64,000 nt of DNA from an uncultured Amylibacter sp. (GTDB taxonomy: Bacteria; Pseudomonadota; Alphaproteobacteria; Rhodobacterales; Rhodobacteraceae). Position 1 is the stretch's first letter, and every line of letters starts with the position of its first letter. The position numbers and the translations under genes were made by a program. Positions 1 through 10,325 of this stretch are shown here, piece after piece. Under the pieces are notes generated by a model. That model did no database searches. It was given only the letters and a program-made list of their open reading frames with translations, and was not told the origin of the DNA. The stretch is from assembly GCA_905182285.1 (NCBI GenBank), contig CAJJAY010000033.1:1-64000 (forward strand). The letters are read 5' to 3'.

Positions 1-509
<509 letters not shown>

Positions 510-554
510 CTAGATCCTAATCTCGATTTCAGTTAAAGGAGCAGGCGCGAACGC

Positions 555-3500
555 CTACTCACTCTCCGCATCCAGCAGCTGGATATTTAAGCCCAAGCTA
601 CGGATTTCTTTTATAAGCACATTGAAACTTTCTGGTATTCCAGCTTCAAAATTATCTTCACCTTTAACAATGCTTTCGTATACTTTTGTACGACCAGCAA
701 CGTCATCAGACTTTACAGTTAACATTTCTTGCAAGGTATAAGCAGCGCCATATGCTTCTAGCGCCCACACTTCCATCTCACCAAATCGTTGCCCACCAAA
801 CTGTGCTTTACCACCAAGTGGTTGTTGAGTGACCAGAGAGTACGGGCCAGTTGAACGAGCATGAATCTTATCATCAACCAAATGGTGAAGCTTTAAGATA
901 TATTTCATTCCAACAGTAACTGGACGATTAAATTGTTCTCCAGTTCGGCCATCAAACAAAATAGACTGCCCTGATGTATCTAACCCAGCGCGAGTTAACA
1001 TATCGTTTACATCAGCTTCCTTTGCACCATCAAAAACTGGGGTAGCAATTGGAACTCCATCAGTAACGTTACCAGCAGCTTCAAGGAAATTATCCTTTGG
1101 CATATCTTTTAGAACTTCATTGTAAAGATCATCACCATAAGCAATACGCATTGCATCTTGAACTGGGGACATATCACCTGATCGTCTATATTCCTGTAAT
1201 GAGAGATCTATAGACTTACCAAGATTCCGAGCAGCCCAACCCATATGGGTTTCAAGGATTTGGCCAACATTCATACGTGATGGAACACCTAGAGGATTTA
1301 AACAAAAATCTACAGGAGTACCATCTGCTAAAAATGGCATATCTTCTTGAGGAACAACTTTAGAAATCACACCTTTATTACCATGGCGCCCAGCCATTTT
1401 ATCTCCTGGCTGTAATTTACGCTTTACAGCAATGAAAACTTTAACCATTTTCATCACACCTGGAGGCAAATCATCTCCACGACGAACCTTCTCAACTTTA
1501 TCTTCAAAACGAGCGTCTAATGCTCCTTTTTGTAAATCATACTGTTTGTTGAGCGACTCCATATTAGCAACATCGGTTTCATCTTCTAATACAAGTTGCC
1601 ACCATTGGCCTCTAGAAAGAGATTCTAATAGGGCATCATCAATTAATGAACCTGATTTTACACCTTTTGGACCTTTAACTGCTTTTTTCCCAATAATCAT
1701 TGATTTTAATCGAGCGTAAGTATTTCTGTCTAGAATACCAACCTCATCATCACGATCTCTTGCCAAGCGCTCAACTTCTTCTCGCTCTATTTGCAAAGCT
1801 CTTTCATCTTTTTCAATTCCATGACGATTAAATACTCTTACTTCAACAACAGTACCGTAATCACCAGGTGGTAATCTTAAAGATGTATCCCGAACATCAG
1901 ATGCTTTTTCACCAAAAATAGCCCTCAATAGCTTTTCTTCAGGCGTCATTGGGCTTTCACCTTTAGGAGTGATTTTCCCAACTAAAATATCTGAAGGCCC
2001 AACTTCAGCCCCAATATAAACAATTCCTGCTTCATCCAAATTGCGAAGAGCTTCTTCTCCTACATTTGGAATATCACGAGTAATTTCTTCAGGGCCCAAC
2101 TTAGTATCTCGAGCAGCAACTTCAAATTCTTCAATATGAACGGATGTAAACACGTCATCTTTTACAATACGTTCAGAAATTAATATTGAATCTTCATAAT
2201 TGTAGCCATTCCAAGGCATAAACGCTACAAGAACATTTTTACCCAATGCTAATTCACCAATATCAGTTGATGGTCCATCAGCTACTACTTCACCCATTGA
2301 TACACGATCACCAACTTTAACTAATGGCCTTTGGTTAATACATGTATTTTGATTAGATCGTTGGAATTTACGCAAACGATAAATATCAACGCCAGGGTCA
2401 CCAGCATCCATTGAATCAGTTACTCGAACAACAATTCGTGTAGCATCCACTTGATCAATAATACCACCACGTGCAGCTGTAATCGCAGCACCAGAATCTC
2501 GAGCAACTACTTCCTCTATACCAGTACCAACATATGGAGCATCAGCTTTCAATAAAGGAACCGCTTGACGTTGCATATTTGATCCCATTAACGCACGGTT
2601 AGCGTCATCATTTTCAAGGAATGGAATTAGAGATGCAGCTACAGAGACCAACTGTTTTGGTGAAACATCTATATAATCGATATTTTCAGGGGTATTCAGC
2701 ATATACTCACCAGCCTGGCGAGTAGAAACTAAATCATTGGCAAATTTGCCCGCATCATCTAATTTAGCATTTGCTTGAGCAACTGTGTATCTCATTTCCT
2801 CAGTGGCTGACATATACTGAACTTCATCAGTAACTTTACCATTGTCTACCCTACGGTATGGTGTTTCGATAAACCCGTATTTATTAACCCTAGCAAAAGA
2901 TGCTAATGAATTAATCAAACCAATATTTGGACCTTCAGGTGTCTCAATTGGGCACATACGGCCATAATGTGTTGGATGAACGTCACGAACTTCAAAGCCT
3001 GCACGTTCACGAGTAAGCCCACCTGGTCCAAGTGCAGAAAGTCGGCGTTTATGCGTCACTTCTGAGAGTGGATTAGTTTGATCCATAAATTGTGAAAGCT
3101 GCGAAGATCCAAAAAACTCTCTAACAGCTGCAGCAGCTGGTTTTGCATTTATTAAATCTTGAGGCATAATGTTGTCTATTTCAACAGATGACATACGTTC
3201 TTTTATCGCTCGCTCCATACGGAGAAGACCAACGCGATATTGATTTTCCATCAATTCGCCTACAGATCTTACACGCCTATTACCTAGATGGTCAATATCA
3301 TCAATATCACCTTTACCATCACGCAATTCAACTAAAGCCTTCACAACACCGATAATGTCTTCTTTGCGAAGAGTGCGTTGTGTATCTTCTGCATCCAACT
3401 GTAATCGCATGTTCATCTTAACACGCCCAACAGCTGATAAATCATAACGCTCAGAATCAAAGAATAGAGTGTCAAAAAGTGCCGATGCGGCATCAACAGT

Positions 3501-4691
3501 TGGTGGCTCACCAGGGCGCATTACACGGTAAATATCCATTAATGCAGTATCGCGGCCCATGTTCTTATCTACGGACATAGTGTTTCTGATGTATGGCCCT
3601 ACATTTATATTATCGATATCAAGAGTTGGAATTTTTACAATTCCAGCTTCTAGTAATTCTTGAAGTGTTCCACCATTAACAGCACCATCTTTATCATGCT
3701 CAAGTGTAAGCTCATCTCCAGCTTCAACATAAATTGCACCAGTTTCTTCATTAATAATATCTTGAGAAACATAACGCCCAACAATTGTATCAAATGGTAC
3801 AAGAATTTCTGTAACCTTGCCTTCTTCAAGTAATTTTTTTACCGTTCTTGGTGTAACTTTAGTTCCTGCTTCAGCGATAACTTTGCCCGTTTTCGCGTCA
3901 ATAATATCTTCAGTTGGTTTTGTACCTCTAACACGTTGAGGGAAAAACTTTGTTACCCAGGAATTTTTCTTTTTATCAAATTTATAATCAACTGTATCAT
4001 AGTAAGCTGAACAAACACCTTCTTGATCTAAACCCAATGCATATAATAATGTTGTAACAGGTAATTTACGCCGACGATCAATACGCGCGTATACAACATC
4101 TTTCGCATCAAATTCAAAGTCTAACCATGATCCACGATATGGAATAATACGAGATGCAAATAATAATTTTCCTGAAGAATGGGTTTTACCGCGATCATGA
4201 TCAAAAAATACACCAGGTGATCTGTGCATTTGAGAGACAATAACACGCTCAGTACCATTTACTACAAATGTACCGTTTGGCGTCATTAAAGGCAAATCAC
4301 CCATAAATACATCTTGCTCTTTAATATCTTTCACAGATCGAGCGCCAGTTTCTTCATCCACATCAAAAACAATTAATCGCAGTGTAACTTTGAGGGGAGC
4401 AGAATATGTCATATCACGCTGCATACACTCCTCAACGTCATATTTTGGTTTTTCTAGATCATATTTAACAAACTCTAATACAGCAGTTTCATTAAAATCT
4501 TTAATTGGAAATACCGACTGAAAAACAGCATTAATACCTTCACCGTCTAACGGTTGAGATTGATCGCCAGAATTCAAAAAGAGATCATATGAGCTCTTTT
4601 GGACCTGAATGAGATTTGGAATATCCAATACTTCGCGGATTTTTCCATAATATTTGCGGATACGTTTTATACCTGAATGCGTCTGAGCCAT
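555..4691 (-). CDS. rpoB: RNA polymerase subunit beta
   Basis: About 1378 residues, full length for an alphaproteobacterial beta subunit. I chose the ATG at 4691 ([16 protein letters not shown]) because an AAGGTGA ribosome site lies about 9 bases upstream. A GTG at 4703 would add four residues but has that ribosome site running through it. The rifampicin-binding region ([13 protein letters not shown], then [13 protein letters not shown]) lies near residues 525-565 and looks like a sensitive, wild-type sequence. Active-site signatures such as [12 protein letters not shown] are present near the C-terminus. The gene follows rplL after a structured 227-bp gap and precedes rpoC by 48 bp. Confidence 0.98.
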   Translation of the reverse strand: MAQTHSGIKRIRKYYGKIREVLDIPNLIQVQKSSYDLFLNSGDQSQPLDGEGINAVFQSVFPIKDFNETAVLEFVKYDLEKPKYDVEECMQRDMTYSAPLKVTLRLIVFDVDEETGARSVKDIKEQDVFMGDLPLMTPNGTFVVNGTERVIVSQMHRSPGVFFDHDRGKTHSSGKLLFASRIIPYRGSWLDFEFDAKDVVYARIDRRRKLPVTTLLYALGLDQEGVCSAYYDTVDYKFDKKKNSWVTKFFPQRVRGTKPTEDIIDAKTGKVIAEAGTKVTPRTVKKLLEEGKVTEILVPFDTIVGRYVSQDIINEETGAIYVEAGDELTLEHDKDGAVNGGTLQELLEAGIVKIPTLDIDNINVGPYIRNTMSVDKNMGRDTALMDIYRVMRPGEPPTVDAASALFDTLFFDSERYDLSAVGRVKMNMRLQLDAEDTQRTLRKEDIIGVVKALVELRDGKGDIDDIDHLGNRRVRSVGELMENQYRVGLLRMERAIKERMSSVEIDNIMPQDLINAKPAAAAVREFFGSSQLSQFMDQTNPLSEVTHKRRLSALGPGGLTRERAGFEVRDVHPTHYGRMCPIETPEGPNIGLINSLASFARVNKYGFIETPYRRVDNGKVTDEVQYMSATEEMRYTVAQANAKLDDAGKFANDLVSTRQAGEYMLNTPENIDYIDVSPKQLVSVAASLIPFLENDDANRALMGSNMQRQAVPLLKADAPYVGTGIEEVVARDSGAAITAARGGIIDQVDATRIVVRVTDSMDAGDPGVDIYRLRKFQRSNQNTCINQRPLVKVGDRVSMGEVVADGPSTDIGELALGKNVLVAFMPWNGYNYEDSILISERIVKDDVFTSVHIEEFEVAARDTKLGPEEITRDIPNVGEEALRNLDEAGIVYIGAEVGPSDILVGKITPKGESPMTPEEKLLRAIFGEKASDVRDTSLRLPPGDYGTVVEVRVFNRHGIEKDERALQIEREEVERLARDRDDEVGILDRNTYARLKSMIIGKKAVKGPKGVKSGSLIDDALLESLSRGQWWQLVLEDETDVANMESLNKQYDLQKGALDARFEDKVEKVRRGDDLPPGVMKMVKVFIAVKRKLQPGDKMAGRHGNKGVISKVVPQEDMPFLADGTPVDFCLNPLGVPSRMNVGQILETHMGWAARNLGKSIDLSLQEYRRSGDMSPVQDAMRIAYGDDLYNEVLKDMPKDNFLEAAGNVTDGVPIATPVFDGAKEADVNDMLTRAGLDTSGQSILFDGRTGEQFNRPVTVGMKYILKLHHLVDDKIHARSTGPYSLVTQQPLGGKAQFGGQRFGEMEVWALEAYGAAYTLQEMLTVKSDDVAGRTKVYESIVKGEDNFEAGIPESFNVLIKEIRSLGLNIQLLDAESE

Positions 4692-4814
4692 GCTCGTCTT
4701 CACCTTTTCTAATGTTCACGTCATAGTTTGTGCGGGCATCACAACCTAATCGGCCACATGTAACAAAGTTCATCCTATTCTTGCTAAAGTGCCACCTTTA
4801 ACTCCCGAATGAAC

Positions 4815-4889
4815 CCTGTCTAAAACAAAGCCCTAATAAAGGCTCTCTTTAAGACAGGAGTGGCCGGTTCTAAATGAATAGAACCAGCC
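4815..4889 (-). promoter_or_regulatory. rplL-rpoB intergenic hairpins (attenuation or RNase processing region)
   Basis: Two strong inverted repeats sit between rplL and rpoB. The first to be transcribed pairs 4879-4889 with 4862-4872 (11 bp, one G-T wobble, 6-base loop). The second pairs 4852-4858 with 4815-4821 (7 bp) around a smaller internal stem. Neither is followed by a long U-run. In E. coli this junction holds an attenuator and an RNase III site that lower rpoBC expression relative to L7/L12; a similar role here is inference. Confidence 0.6.
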
Positions 4890-4918
4890 AAAGATAATAA
4901 CACCCTAAGGTGCAATAA

Positions 4919-5290
4919 TTATTTTAATTCAACTTCCGCACCAACTGCTTCAAGTTGCTTTTTCAACTCTTCAGCTTCTGACTTAGAAATGCCTTCTTTA
5001 ACTGCTTTTCCACCAGCTTCAACAAGATCTTTTGCTTCTTTTAAGCCTAGACCAGTAATGCTACGAACTTCTTTGATAACATTAATCTTTTTATCGCCTG
5101 CAGATTTTAGAATCACGTCAAATTCATCTTTTTCTTCTTCAGCAGCAGCATCTCCAGCTGCAGCCATTACAACAGCACCGCCCGCAGCAGGCTCAATGCC
5201 ATACTCATCTTTTAGGTGTGTTTTTAATTCTTGTGCTTCCAAAAGCGTTAACGCAACGATTTCTTCTGCAAGTTTTTTGATATCAGCCAT
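4919..5290 (-). CDS. rplL: Ribosomal protein L7/L12
   Basis: 123 residues starting [20 protein letters not shown] at the ATG at 5290; six extra upstream codons are probably untranslated. The domain order is the usual one: an N-terminal dimerisation helix, an Ala/Gly-rich hinge around residues 37-55, and a C-terminal factor-binding domain ([24 protein letters not shown]). Several copies bind L10 to form the ribosomal stalk that recruits translation GTPases. It lies 79 bp downstream of rplJ on the same strand. Confidence 0.97.
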   Translation of the reverse strand: MADIKKLAEEIVALTLLEAQELKTHLKDEYGIEPAAGGAVVMAAAGDAAAEEEKDEFDVILKSAGDKKINVIKEVRSITGLGLKEAKDLVEAGGKAVKEGISKSEAEELKKQLEAVGAEVELK

Positions 5291-5369
5291 TTGATATTTC
5301 CAGTTCAATTTTAAATTCTGTTTTTCCAGTGATGCTCGTATTTACGAACACCGGCAATTCCATTTGCAA

Positions 5370-5882
5370 TTAAGCAGCTTTCTCTTCAATTGTTTCTAAA
5401 ATAGAAGCAATGTTAGAGGCAGGCGCACCAACGGCTCCCGCTATGTTTGATGCAGGTGCAGCAATACAACCAACGATAGAAGCGATAAGCTCCTCACGTG
5501 ATGGCATGGCGGCAACGGCTTTAACACCAGCGCGATCCAATGCATTGTCTCCCATTGACCCACCAAGGATAACGAGCTTACCGTTTTCTTTGGAATATTC
5601 TTCCGTTACTTTCGCAGCGGCTACAGGGTCTTCTGAAAAAGACAATACTGTCATTCCATCTAATAAACCTGAAATACTTTCACATGGCTTACCTTCAAGA
5701 GCGATTTTGGCGAGCTTATTTTTGGCTACACGTACAGAACCTCCTACATCACGCATGCGTGAACGGAAGTCTTGCATTTCTGCAACTGTTATGCCGGCAT
5801 AGTGAGATACTACAACAACACCAGAGTCCGTGAAGATTTGTCCTAGTTCATCGACTAAGGCTTCTTTTTGGGCTCTATCCAC
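5370..5882 (-). CDS. rplJ: Ribosomal protein L10
   Basis: 170 residues, starting [17 protein letters not shown] at a GTG codon (5882). The GTG is preceded by GGAG with 7-base spacing, and this start matches the usual alphaproteobacterial N-terminus. L10 anchors L7/L12 dimers through its C-terminal helix, which here carries repeated [20 protein letters not shown] segments. In many bacteria L10 (with L12) represses its own mRNA by binding a leader; the structured 5883-6000 region upstream fits that. Confidence 0.96.
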   Translation of the reverse strand: MDRAQKEALVDELGQIFTDSGVVVVSHYAGITVAEMQDFRSRMRDVGGSVRVAKNKLAKIALEGKPCESISGLLDGMTVLSFSEDPVAAAKVTEEYSKENGKLVILGGSMGDNALDRAGVKAVAAMPSREELIASIVGCIAAPASNIAGAVGAPASNIASILETIEEKAA

Positions 5883-6270
5883 AGTGTTTCTCCAAATTAT
5901 AGGAAACGAAATGTTTCCCGGCTCAGTTTAACTGATCGTTTAAGATCAGCAGTTAGGGTCCTAATTACGGGCCCCTTCCAAAATCACCCGAGGCATAACC
6001 AGAGGTATAATTTGTTCGGATCCCATCTCAGGCAGGAATTATTTTGCTTGTGCAAAACCCACCATCTCGGACAGTTTCAAAATAATATCAACGAATCAAT
6101 ATTTATCTGAATAGCTGGTGTATAGGTGGGTTTAGTTCTGTTGTGAAGGGGTTAAGTTTCTATTATGATTGAAAATTTATATTTATTTTGTTGAACTCAA
6201 CTTAGTACAGAATTTACTATAAATAATTTTAAAAATTTTATCATTATAATAAATCATTTATATCACGTTA
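5883..6270 (-). promoter_or_regulatory. rplJ upstream region with candidate L10 leader
   Basis: This gene-free stretch lies between rplA and rplJ. Near rplJ it holds compact inverted repeats: 5902-5907/5913-5918 (6 bp, just before the ribosome site), 5932-5937/5944-5949 (perfect CTGATC/GATCAG) and 5956-5961/5969-5974. This arrangement fits an autoregulatory L10 leader, but I could not fold it or compare it with the known family. The distal half, about 6020-6270, is A/T-rich and shows nothing else I can support. A promoter for rplJL-rpoBC probably lies here because rplKA ends in a terminator just upstream. Confidence 0.55.
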
Positions 6271-6306
6271 AAATAAAAAAAGGGCCCTATAATAATAGAG
6301 CCCTTT
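6271..6306 (-). terminator. Rho-independent terminator after rplA
   Basis: Arms 6296-6306 and 6279-6289 pair over 11 positions with one mismatch around a 6-base loop. Read on the minus strand they are followed by a run of seven T and then ATTTT. It lies directly downstream of the rplA stop and separates rplKA from rplJL-rpoBC. Confidence 0.8.
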
Positions 6307-6324
6307 ATAATAATCTTAAGTTAT

Positions 6325-7023
6325 TTAAGCCCCTGTTGCTGCATCAACATCTAAAGTCACTGATGGGCCCATTGTAGAAGATAAAACGATCTTCTTAATG
6401 TATGCACCCTTTGCACCTTCTGGTTTAGCTTTACGCACTGCATTTACAAAAGCTTGTACGTTTTCAGCAAGTTTATCTTCGCTAAAAGAAGCTTTACCGA
6501 CACCAGCATGAAGAACACCAGCTTTCTCAACCTTAAACTGCACTTCACCACCTTTGGCTGCTTCTACGGCTGATTTAACATCCATTGTCACAGTTCCTAC
6601 TCGTGGGTTAGGCATTAAGTTTCTTGGTCCTAATACTTTACCTAATCTACCTACAACACCCATCATATCAGGAGTTGCGATACAACGATCAAATTCGATT
6701 GTTCCACCTTGAACAATTTCCATTAAATCTTCTGCACCAACTATATCAGCACCCGCTGCTTTAGCTTCATCTGCTTTTGCATCTCGCGCAAAGACGGCAA
6801 CACGCATTGTTTTACCAGTACCATTAGGCAAGCCAACAACGCCTCTTACCATTTGATCCGCATGACGAGGGTCAACTCCAAGGTTCATTGCTATATCAAT
6901 TGTTTCATCAAACTTTGAAACAGCATTAGCTTTTACTAGGGTTACTGCTTCTAAAATTGATAAACTAGATTTACCTTCAAATGAAGTACGAGCTGTGGTC
7001 GTTCTTTTTCCAAATTTAGCCAT
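6325..7023 (-). CDS. rplA: Ribosomal protein L1
   Basis: 232 residues, the usual length, starting [15 protein letters not shown]. It contains the conserved [12 protein letters not shown] and [10 protein letters not shown] segments of L1, which binds 23S rRNA at the mobile stalk and helps release E-site tRNA. In many bacteria L1 also represses the L11-L1 operon. The start overlaps the rplK stop by one base (TAATG), so the two are translationally coupled. A strong terminator follows. Confidence 0.97.
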   Translation of the reverse strand: MAKFGKRTTTARTSFEGKSSLSILEAVTLVKANAVSKFDETIDIAMNLGVDPRHADQMVRGVVGLPNGTGKTMRVAVFARDAKADEAKAAGADIVGAEDLMEIVQGGTIEFDRCIATPDMMGVVGRLGKVLGPRNLMPNPRVGTVTMDVKSAVEAAKGGEVQFKVEKAGVLHAGVGKASFSEDKLAENVQAFVNAVRKAKPEGAKGAYIKKIVLSSTMGPSVTLDVDAATGA

Positions 7024-7448
7024 TACTTAACCTCAATTCCCATAGAACGCGCTGAACCAGCTATAATTTTCATTGCAGATTCAATATCATTTGCATTCAA
7101 ATCTTTCATTTTTGCTTCTGCAATTTCTTGCAATTGCTTCTTAGAAACGGAGCCGACTATTTCACGACTTGGGTTAGTTGCACCAGATTTTAATTTTGCT
7201 GCTTTTTTAAGAAAATATGACGCAGGTGAAGTCTTAATGTCCATTGTAAACGATTTATCAGCATAATATGTGATAATAGTTGGGCATGGTGCACCATTTT
7301 CAAGTTCCTGTGTTTTCGCATTAAATGCTTTACAGAATTCCATGATATTTATACCACGTTGACCCAAAGCTGGGCCCACCGGTGGTGATGGGTTGGCTGC
7401 TCCTGCAGGGATCTGCAGTTTCATAGTGCCAGCAATCTTTTTAGCCAT
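7023..7448 (-). CDS. rplK: Ribosomal protein L11
   Basis: 141 residues starting [16 protein letters not shown] at the ATG at 7448, preceded by GGAGG with 5-base spacing. A 23-codon in-frame extension upstream is not part of the family and is rejected. The protein has the proline-rich N-domain ([15 protein letters not shown]) that contacts release factors and thiopeptides, and the C-domain that binds the GTPase-associated region of 23S rRNA. It sits between nusG and rplA and overlaps rplA by one base. Confidence 0.97.
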   Translation of the reverse strand: MAKKIAGTMKLQIPAGAANPSPPVGPALGQRGINIMEFCKAFNAKTQELENGAPCPTIITYYADKSFTMDIKTSPASYFLKKAAKLKSGATNPSREIVGSVSKKQLQEIAEAKMKDLNANDIESAMKIIAGSARSMGIEVK

Positions 7449-7558
7449 ATTGGCCTCCTTTAGCTCCGATCCTCCAGGCCGCGTGCCCTTTGGAACAATT
7501 TGGTGTGGTACGGTCACAATCGCGCGCGACTGTTTCCTTCCACATGCACATCACAAGA

Positions 7559-8092
7559 TTATGTTTGTTTCATAACCTGTGTGAATTCTAGTTCGACAGG
7601 CGTCGCCCGTCCAAATATGGATACAGTAACTTTTAAGCGAGAGTTTTCTTGATCTACCTCTTCAACCATTCCAGCAAAGCCTTCGAATGGTCCTTCTGTT
7701 ACATTTACCTGTTCTCCAATATCAAAAGTAATTAAGTTTCGTGGGTTTTCTACACCTTCTTCAACCTGGTTTAAAATGAAAGCCACTTCCTTGTCACGCA
7801 TTGGACTTGGTTTGCCTGGTTGTCCAAGAAAACCTGTTACTCGGTTTATATTATTTATCAAATGATAGCCTTTTTCAGACATATCCATACGGACGAGCAA
7901 GTAACCAGGCATAAATCTACGCTCAGCAGTCACTTTTTTTCCACGCCGTACTTCTATAACTTCTTCAGTCGGAACTAAGACCTGCTCGATTTCATCTTGC
8001 ATACCTTCTTGCTCGACTGCTTCATTGATTAATTCAGCAACTTTTTTTTCAAAGTTGGAAAGAACACTTACTGAATACCATCTTTTAGCCAT
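7559..8092 (-). CDS. nusG: Transcription termination/antitermination protein NusG
   Basis: 177 residues starting MAKRWYSVSVLSNFEKKVAE. An NGN domain (about residues 5-110) binds the RNA polymerase clamp, and a KOW domain (about 125-175, with EQVNVTEGPFEGFAG) binds Rho or ribosomal protein S10. NusG suppresses pausing and couples transcription with translation or with Rho. It follows secE after 158 bp that contain a hairpin with a short T-rich flank, so some readthrough control is possible. Confidence 0.97.
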   Translation of the reverse strand: MAKRWYSVSVLSNFEKKVAELINEAVEQEGMQDEIEQVLVPTEEVIEVRRGKKVTAERRFMPGYLLVRMDMSEKGYHLINNINRVTGFLGQPGKPSPMRDKEVAFILNQVEEGVENPRNLITFDIGEQVNVTEGPFEGFAGMVEEVDQENSRLKVTVSIFGRATPVELEFTQVMKQT

Positions 8093-8173
8093 AGCTTTTA
8101 TGCCTCTACTAGGACTTTATTTCGTCCGTTAATTCATTTAATTTCAAGACCTTAAAAGATCTCATTACCAAAA

Positions 8174-8205
8174 CAAAAGGCACGCATATAGAATCGTCGC
8201 GTGCC
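8174..8205 (-). terminator. Hairpin between secE and nusG (possible attenuator)
   Basis: GGCACGC (8199-8205 on the minus strand) pairs with GCGTGCC (8179-8185) across a 13-base loop, followed by TTTTGTTTT. A smaller GGCG/CGCC stem lies just before it in the transcript, at about 8221-8233. The T-run is short and nusG lacks an obvious promoter of its own, so partial termination or processing is more likely than a full stop. Confidence 0.5.
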
Positions 8206-8250
8206 ATTTAAATATGATTTACCGGCGTTTAGCGCCGAAATCGTGTTAAT

Positions 8251-8448
8251 TCAAGTACCTATGCCCAGAATTATGTTTAAACCCAATTTAATAATTTGGT
8301 CTGCGCCAAAAAAGAAAATTGCAACTAAAGTAGCCATTATAAAAACCATAACAGTAGTTATGGTTGTTTCTCGGCGATTTGGCCAAACGACTTTAGAAAC
8401 TTCTGCTCGTACTTGCTGCATGAACTGCAAGGGATTGGTGCGTGCCAT
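8251..8448 (-). CDS. secE: Preprotein translocase subunit SecE
   Basis: 65 residues with the SecE signature EVSKVVWPNRRETT (about residues 15-28), followed by a single membrane helix (about 30-60). This is the short, one-helix form common outside enterobacteria. SecE clamps SecY in the inner-membrane protein channel. An AGGAG ribosome site precedes the ATG. It is the first gene of the secE-nusG-ribosomal-protein-rpoBC run, and a good promoter lies 20-55 bp upstream. Confidence 0.96.
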   Translation of the reverse strand: MARTNPLQFMQQVRAEVSKVVWPNRRETTITTVMVFIMATLVAIFFFGADQIIKLGLNIILGIGT

Positions 8449-8476
8449 AATGCACTCCTATATCTTATCAAATGTT

Positions 8477-8516
8477 GTGATACAGCGCATGTCATAGAAT
8501 TTCAAGGCATGACATG
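8477..8516 (-). promoter_or_regulatory. Candidate secE promoter with overlapping inverted repeat
   Basis: Read on the minus strand, TTGAAA (8500-8505) and TATCAC (8477-8482) are separated by exactly 17 bases. The predicted start, near 8470, lies about 20 bases before the secE ATG. A perfect 8-bp inverted repeat, CATGTCAT/ATGACATG (8488-8495 and 8509-8516, 13-base spacer), brackets the -35 box, where a repressor or activator could bind. The promoter call rests on pattern only. Confidence 0.5.
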
Positions 8517-8575
8517 GCCCTATTTTTTGTTATCTTTAATCTATATTATAATAATTTTTAGTTCGTACATAGCCT

Positions 8576-9292
8576 TCAACTTCGTAACGATTCTATAATT
8601 TCCATTATAGTCTCTTGAGGAATATAGCCCCCTATTAGCTTGTCTCCGATTACGAAGGATGGTGTCCCTGTAAATTGTAAAGCATCAGCTAAATCACGTG
8701 ATGTTTGGATGTGCTCAAAAACATCGGGATCATTCATATCCTTTTGTAGTTTTTTAACATCTAATCCAATTCTTTTTGCAATTTGCATTACTGAAGACGC
8801 ATTTAGCTGTTGTGCAGACATTAGCTCTTCATGAAAAATTTTATATTTATTTTGTGCCCGTGAAGCTAAAGCTGCACGACTAGCATATATTGAACCTTCA
8901 GATAAAATTGGGAACTCGCGATAAACTACACGTAAATTTTTATCATTTTTTAAAACTTCTTGCATGGCTGTCATTGCCCGCTTGCAATAACCACAATTAT
9001 AATCAAAAAATTCGACAATTGTGATATCAGCATTTGGATTGCCATAAGTTGGTGCATTAGGATCAGAACTTAATAATTCTTTATTATCTAAATAAGATTG
9101 TTTTTTTAAAGATTCTTTATTTGCTTCATCACGTTCACGAAGAAGATTAACAGCATCCATTACAATTTGTGGATTTTCTAATATAGCCTCTAGTGCCAAT
9201 TTTTTAATCTCTTTTTCACTCAGAGATTCAGATACTGCAGGTGTAATGGCAACGAAAGATACCATAAGAAAAGTCATTATAAATTTACGCAA
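8576..9292 (-). CDS. DsbA-family periplasmic thiol:disulfide oxidoreductase
   Basis: 238 residues. An N-terminal signal peptide (about 1-20, hydrophobic, ending near AVSES) points to export. A helical N-terminal segment (about 24-70) is followed by a thioredoxin fold with active site C100-G-Y-C103 and the cis-proline loop TPSF near residue 211. This layout resembles the Com1/ScsC-like DsbA group rather than classical DsbA. The likely role is forming or isomerising disulfides in exported proteins. It is downstream of tag on the same strand, about 100 bp away, and no partner DsbB is in the window. Confidence 0.88.
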   Translation of the reverse strand: MRKFIMTFLMVSFVAITPAVSESLSEKEIKKLALEAILENPQIVMDAVNLLRERDEANKESLKKQSYLDNKELLSSDPNAPTYGNPNADITIVEFFDYNCGYCKRAMTAMQEVLKNDKNLRVVYREFPILSEGSIYASRAALASRAQNKYKIFHEELMSAQQLNASSVMQIAKRIGLDVKKLQKDMNDPDVFEHIQTSRDLADALQFTGTPSFVIGDKLIGGYIPQETIMEIIESLRS

Positions 9293-9393
9293 ATTAAATT
9301 CCTTAAATTTTCATTTTTATTTGTACAAATTAGACTAACTATCAGTACAGAATAATTTGTATATATACAAAACTTTAAGAAATTATAAGAAAA

Positions 9394-9969
9394 TTAATTT
9401 TTAATTACCATACTTTTAACTTTTTCATGACATGGGCAATGAATAAGATGGTTATTAACTAAGCCACAGGCTTCCATCCAAGCATATGTAATTGTTGGCC
9501 CACAGAATTTAAAACCGTGAGCTTTTAAATCGTTTGAAATCTTTATGGATAAATCAGTAAATTTTGGAACTTCCGCCATTGTCGTAAACTTGCCCTGAAC
9601 CGGATATCCATCAACAAACGCCCAAATATAATTATTAAATCCAATAGAGGAATCAATATCTTTCCATATCTGTGCACTTTTTATAGTCGAAATTATTTTA
9701 CTACGATTGCGAACAATGCCATCATTTTGCATTAAAATATCAACATCTTTATCTGTAAATTCTGCAACTTTATATGGGTTAAAGCCTTCAAATGCTTTAC
9801 GAAAATTATCTCTTTTTTTTAGAATCGTAAGCCAACTCAATCCTGCTTGGAAGCCGTCTAAAACAAGTTTCTCCCATAAAGCACGAGAACAATATTCAGG
9901 AACGCCCCATTCAAAATCATGATAATTTACATAGAGTGGGTCAGTTCCACACCAATCGCATCGTGGCAT
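9394..9969 (-). CDS. tag: DNA-3-methyladenine glycosylase I
   Basis: 191 residues. The N-terminus carries the family hallmark RCDWCGTDPLYVNYHDFEW, and the zinc ligands known from E. coli Tag are all present: C4, H17, and the C-terminal pair near H174 and C178 (HLIHCPC). The enzyme excises 3-methyladenine from alkylated DNA as the first step of base-excision repair. It follows a small YdcH-family gene by 19 bp on the same strand. Length and motifs are normal. Confidence 0.96.
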   Translation of the reverse strand: MPRCDWCGTDPLYVNYHDFEWGVPEYCSRALWEKLVLDGFQAGLSWLTILKKRDNFRKAFEGFNPYKVAEFTDKDVDILMQNDGIVRNRSKIISTIKSAQIWKDIDSSIGFNNYIWAFVDGYPVQGKFTTMAEVPKFTDLSIKISNDLKAHGFKFCGPTITYAWMEACGLVNNHLIHCPCHEKVKSMVIKN

Positions 9970-9988
9970 TAGTAAAAATACTTTTTAA

Positions 9989-10153
9989 TTAATTAGATAA
10001 TCTAATTATTTTTTCTTTTATTTTTAATTTCTTTAATTTTAGAATCTTTAATTCTAGAGAATCAATTGAAGGAATTCTTTGTGAACGCTCAAGCTGATCT
10101 GAGAGGTTAGCATGCTTCTGTTTTAGTTCAGATACATAAGAACTTATTGCCAT
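9989..10153 (-). CDS. YdcH/DUF465-family small protein
   Basis: 54 residues, short enough to be missed easily. It reads MAISSYVSELKQKHANLSDQ and ends in a Lys/Leu-rich helix (KLKKLKIKEKIIRLSN). This matches the alphaproteobacterial DUF465 pattern of a short helical hairpin: SELKxKHxxLS, then an S-I-D-x-LE-x-KxLK stretch. AGGAG lies 8 bases upstream of the ATG, supporting translation. Function is unknown. It sits between the methyltransferase gene and tag on the same strand. The remaining 10154-10325 stretch is A/T-rich and shows nothing else. Confidence 0.8.
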   Translation of the reverse strand: MAISSYVSELKQKHANLSDQLERSQRIPSIDSLELKILKLKKLKIKEKIIRLSN

Positions 10154-10325
10154 TATTAATCTCCTATTTTGAGTTTTTTCTGCACAATTAATTATATGCT
10201 AAACTGAAGCACAAAATATTTTTTCTGTCATGCAATTTTTTTTTAATTCTTATTTACAGTCAAATCTTGCCGATAAGTAATAAAAGAAAAAACTTACTAT
10301 TATTATTTTATAAACTTTTAAATAT

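Noticed and set aside
4585-4773. 62-codon minus-strand ORF overlapping the rpoB start
   Set aside because: It is out of frame with rpoB and covers its conserved N-terminal codons; no domain.
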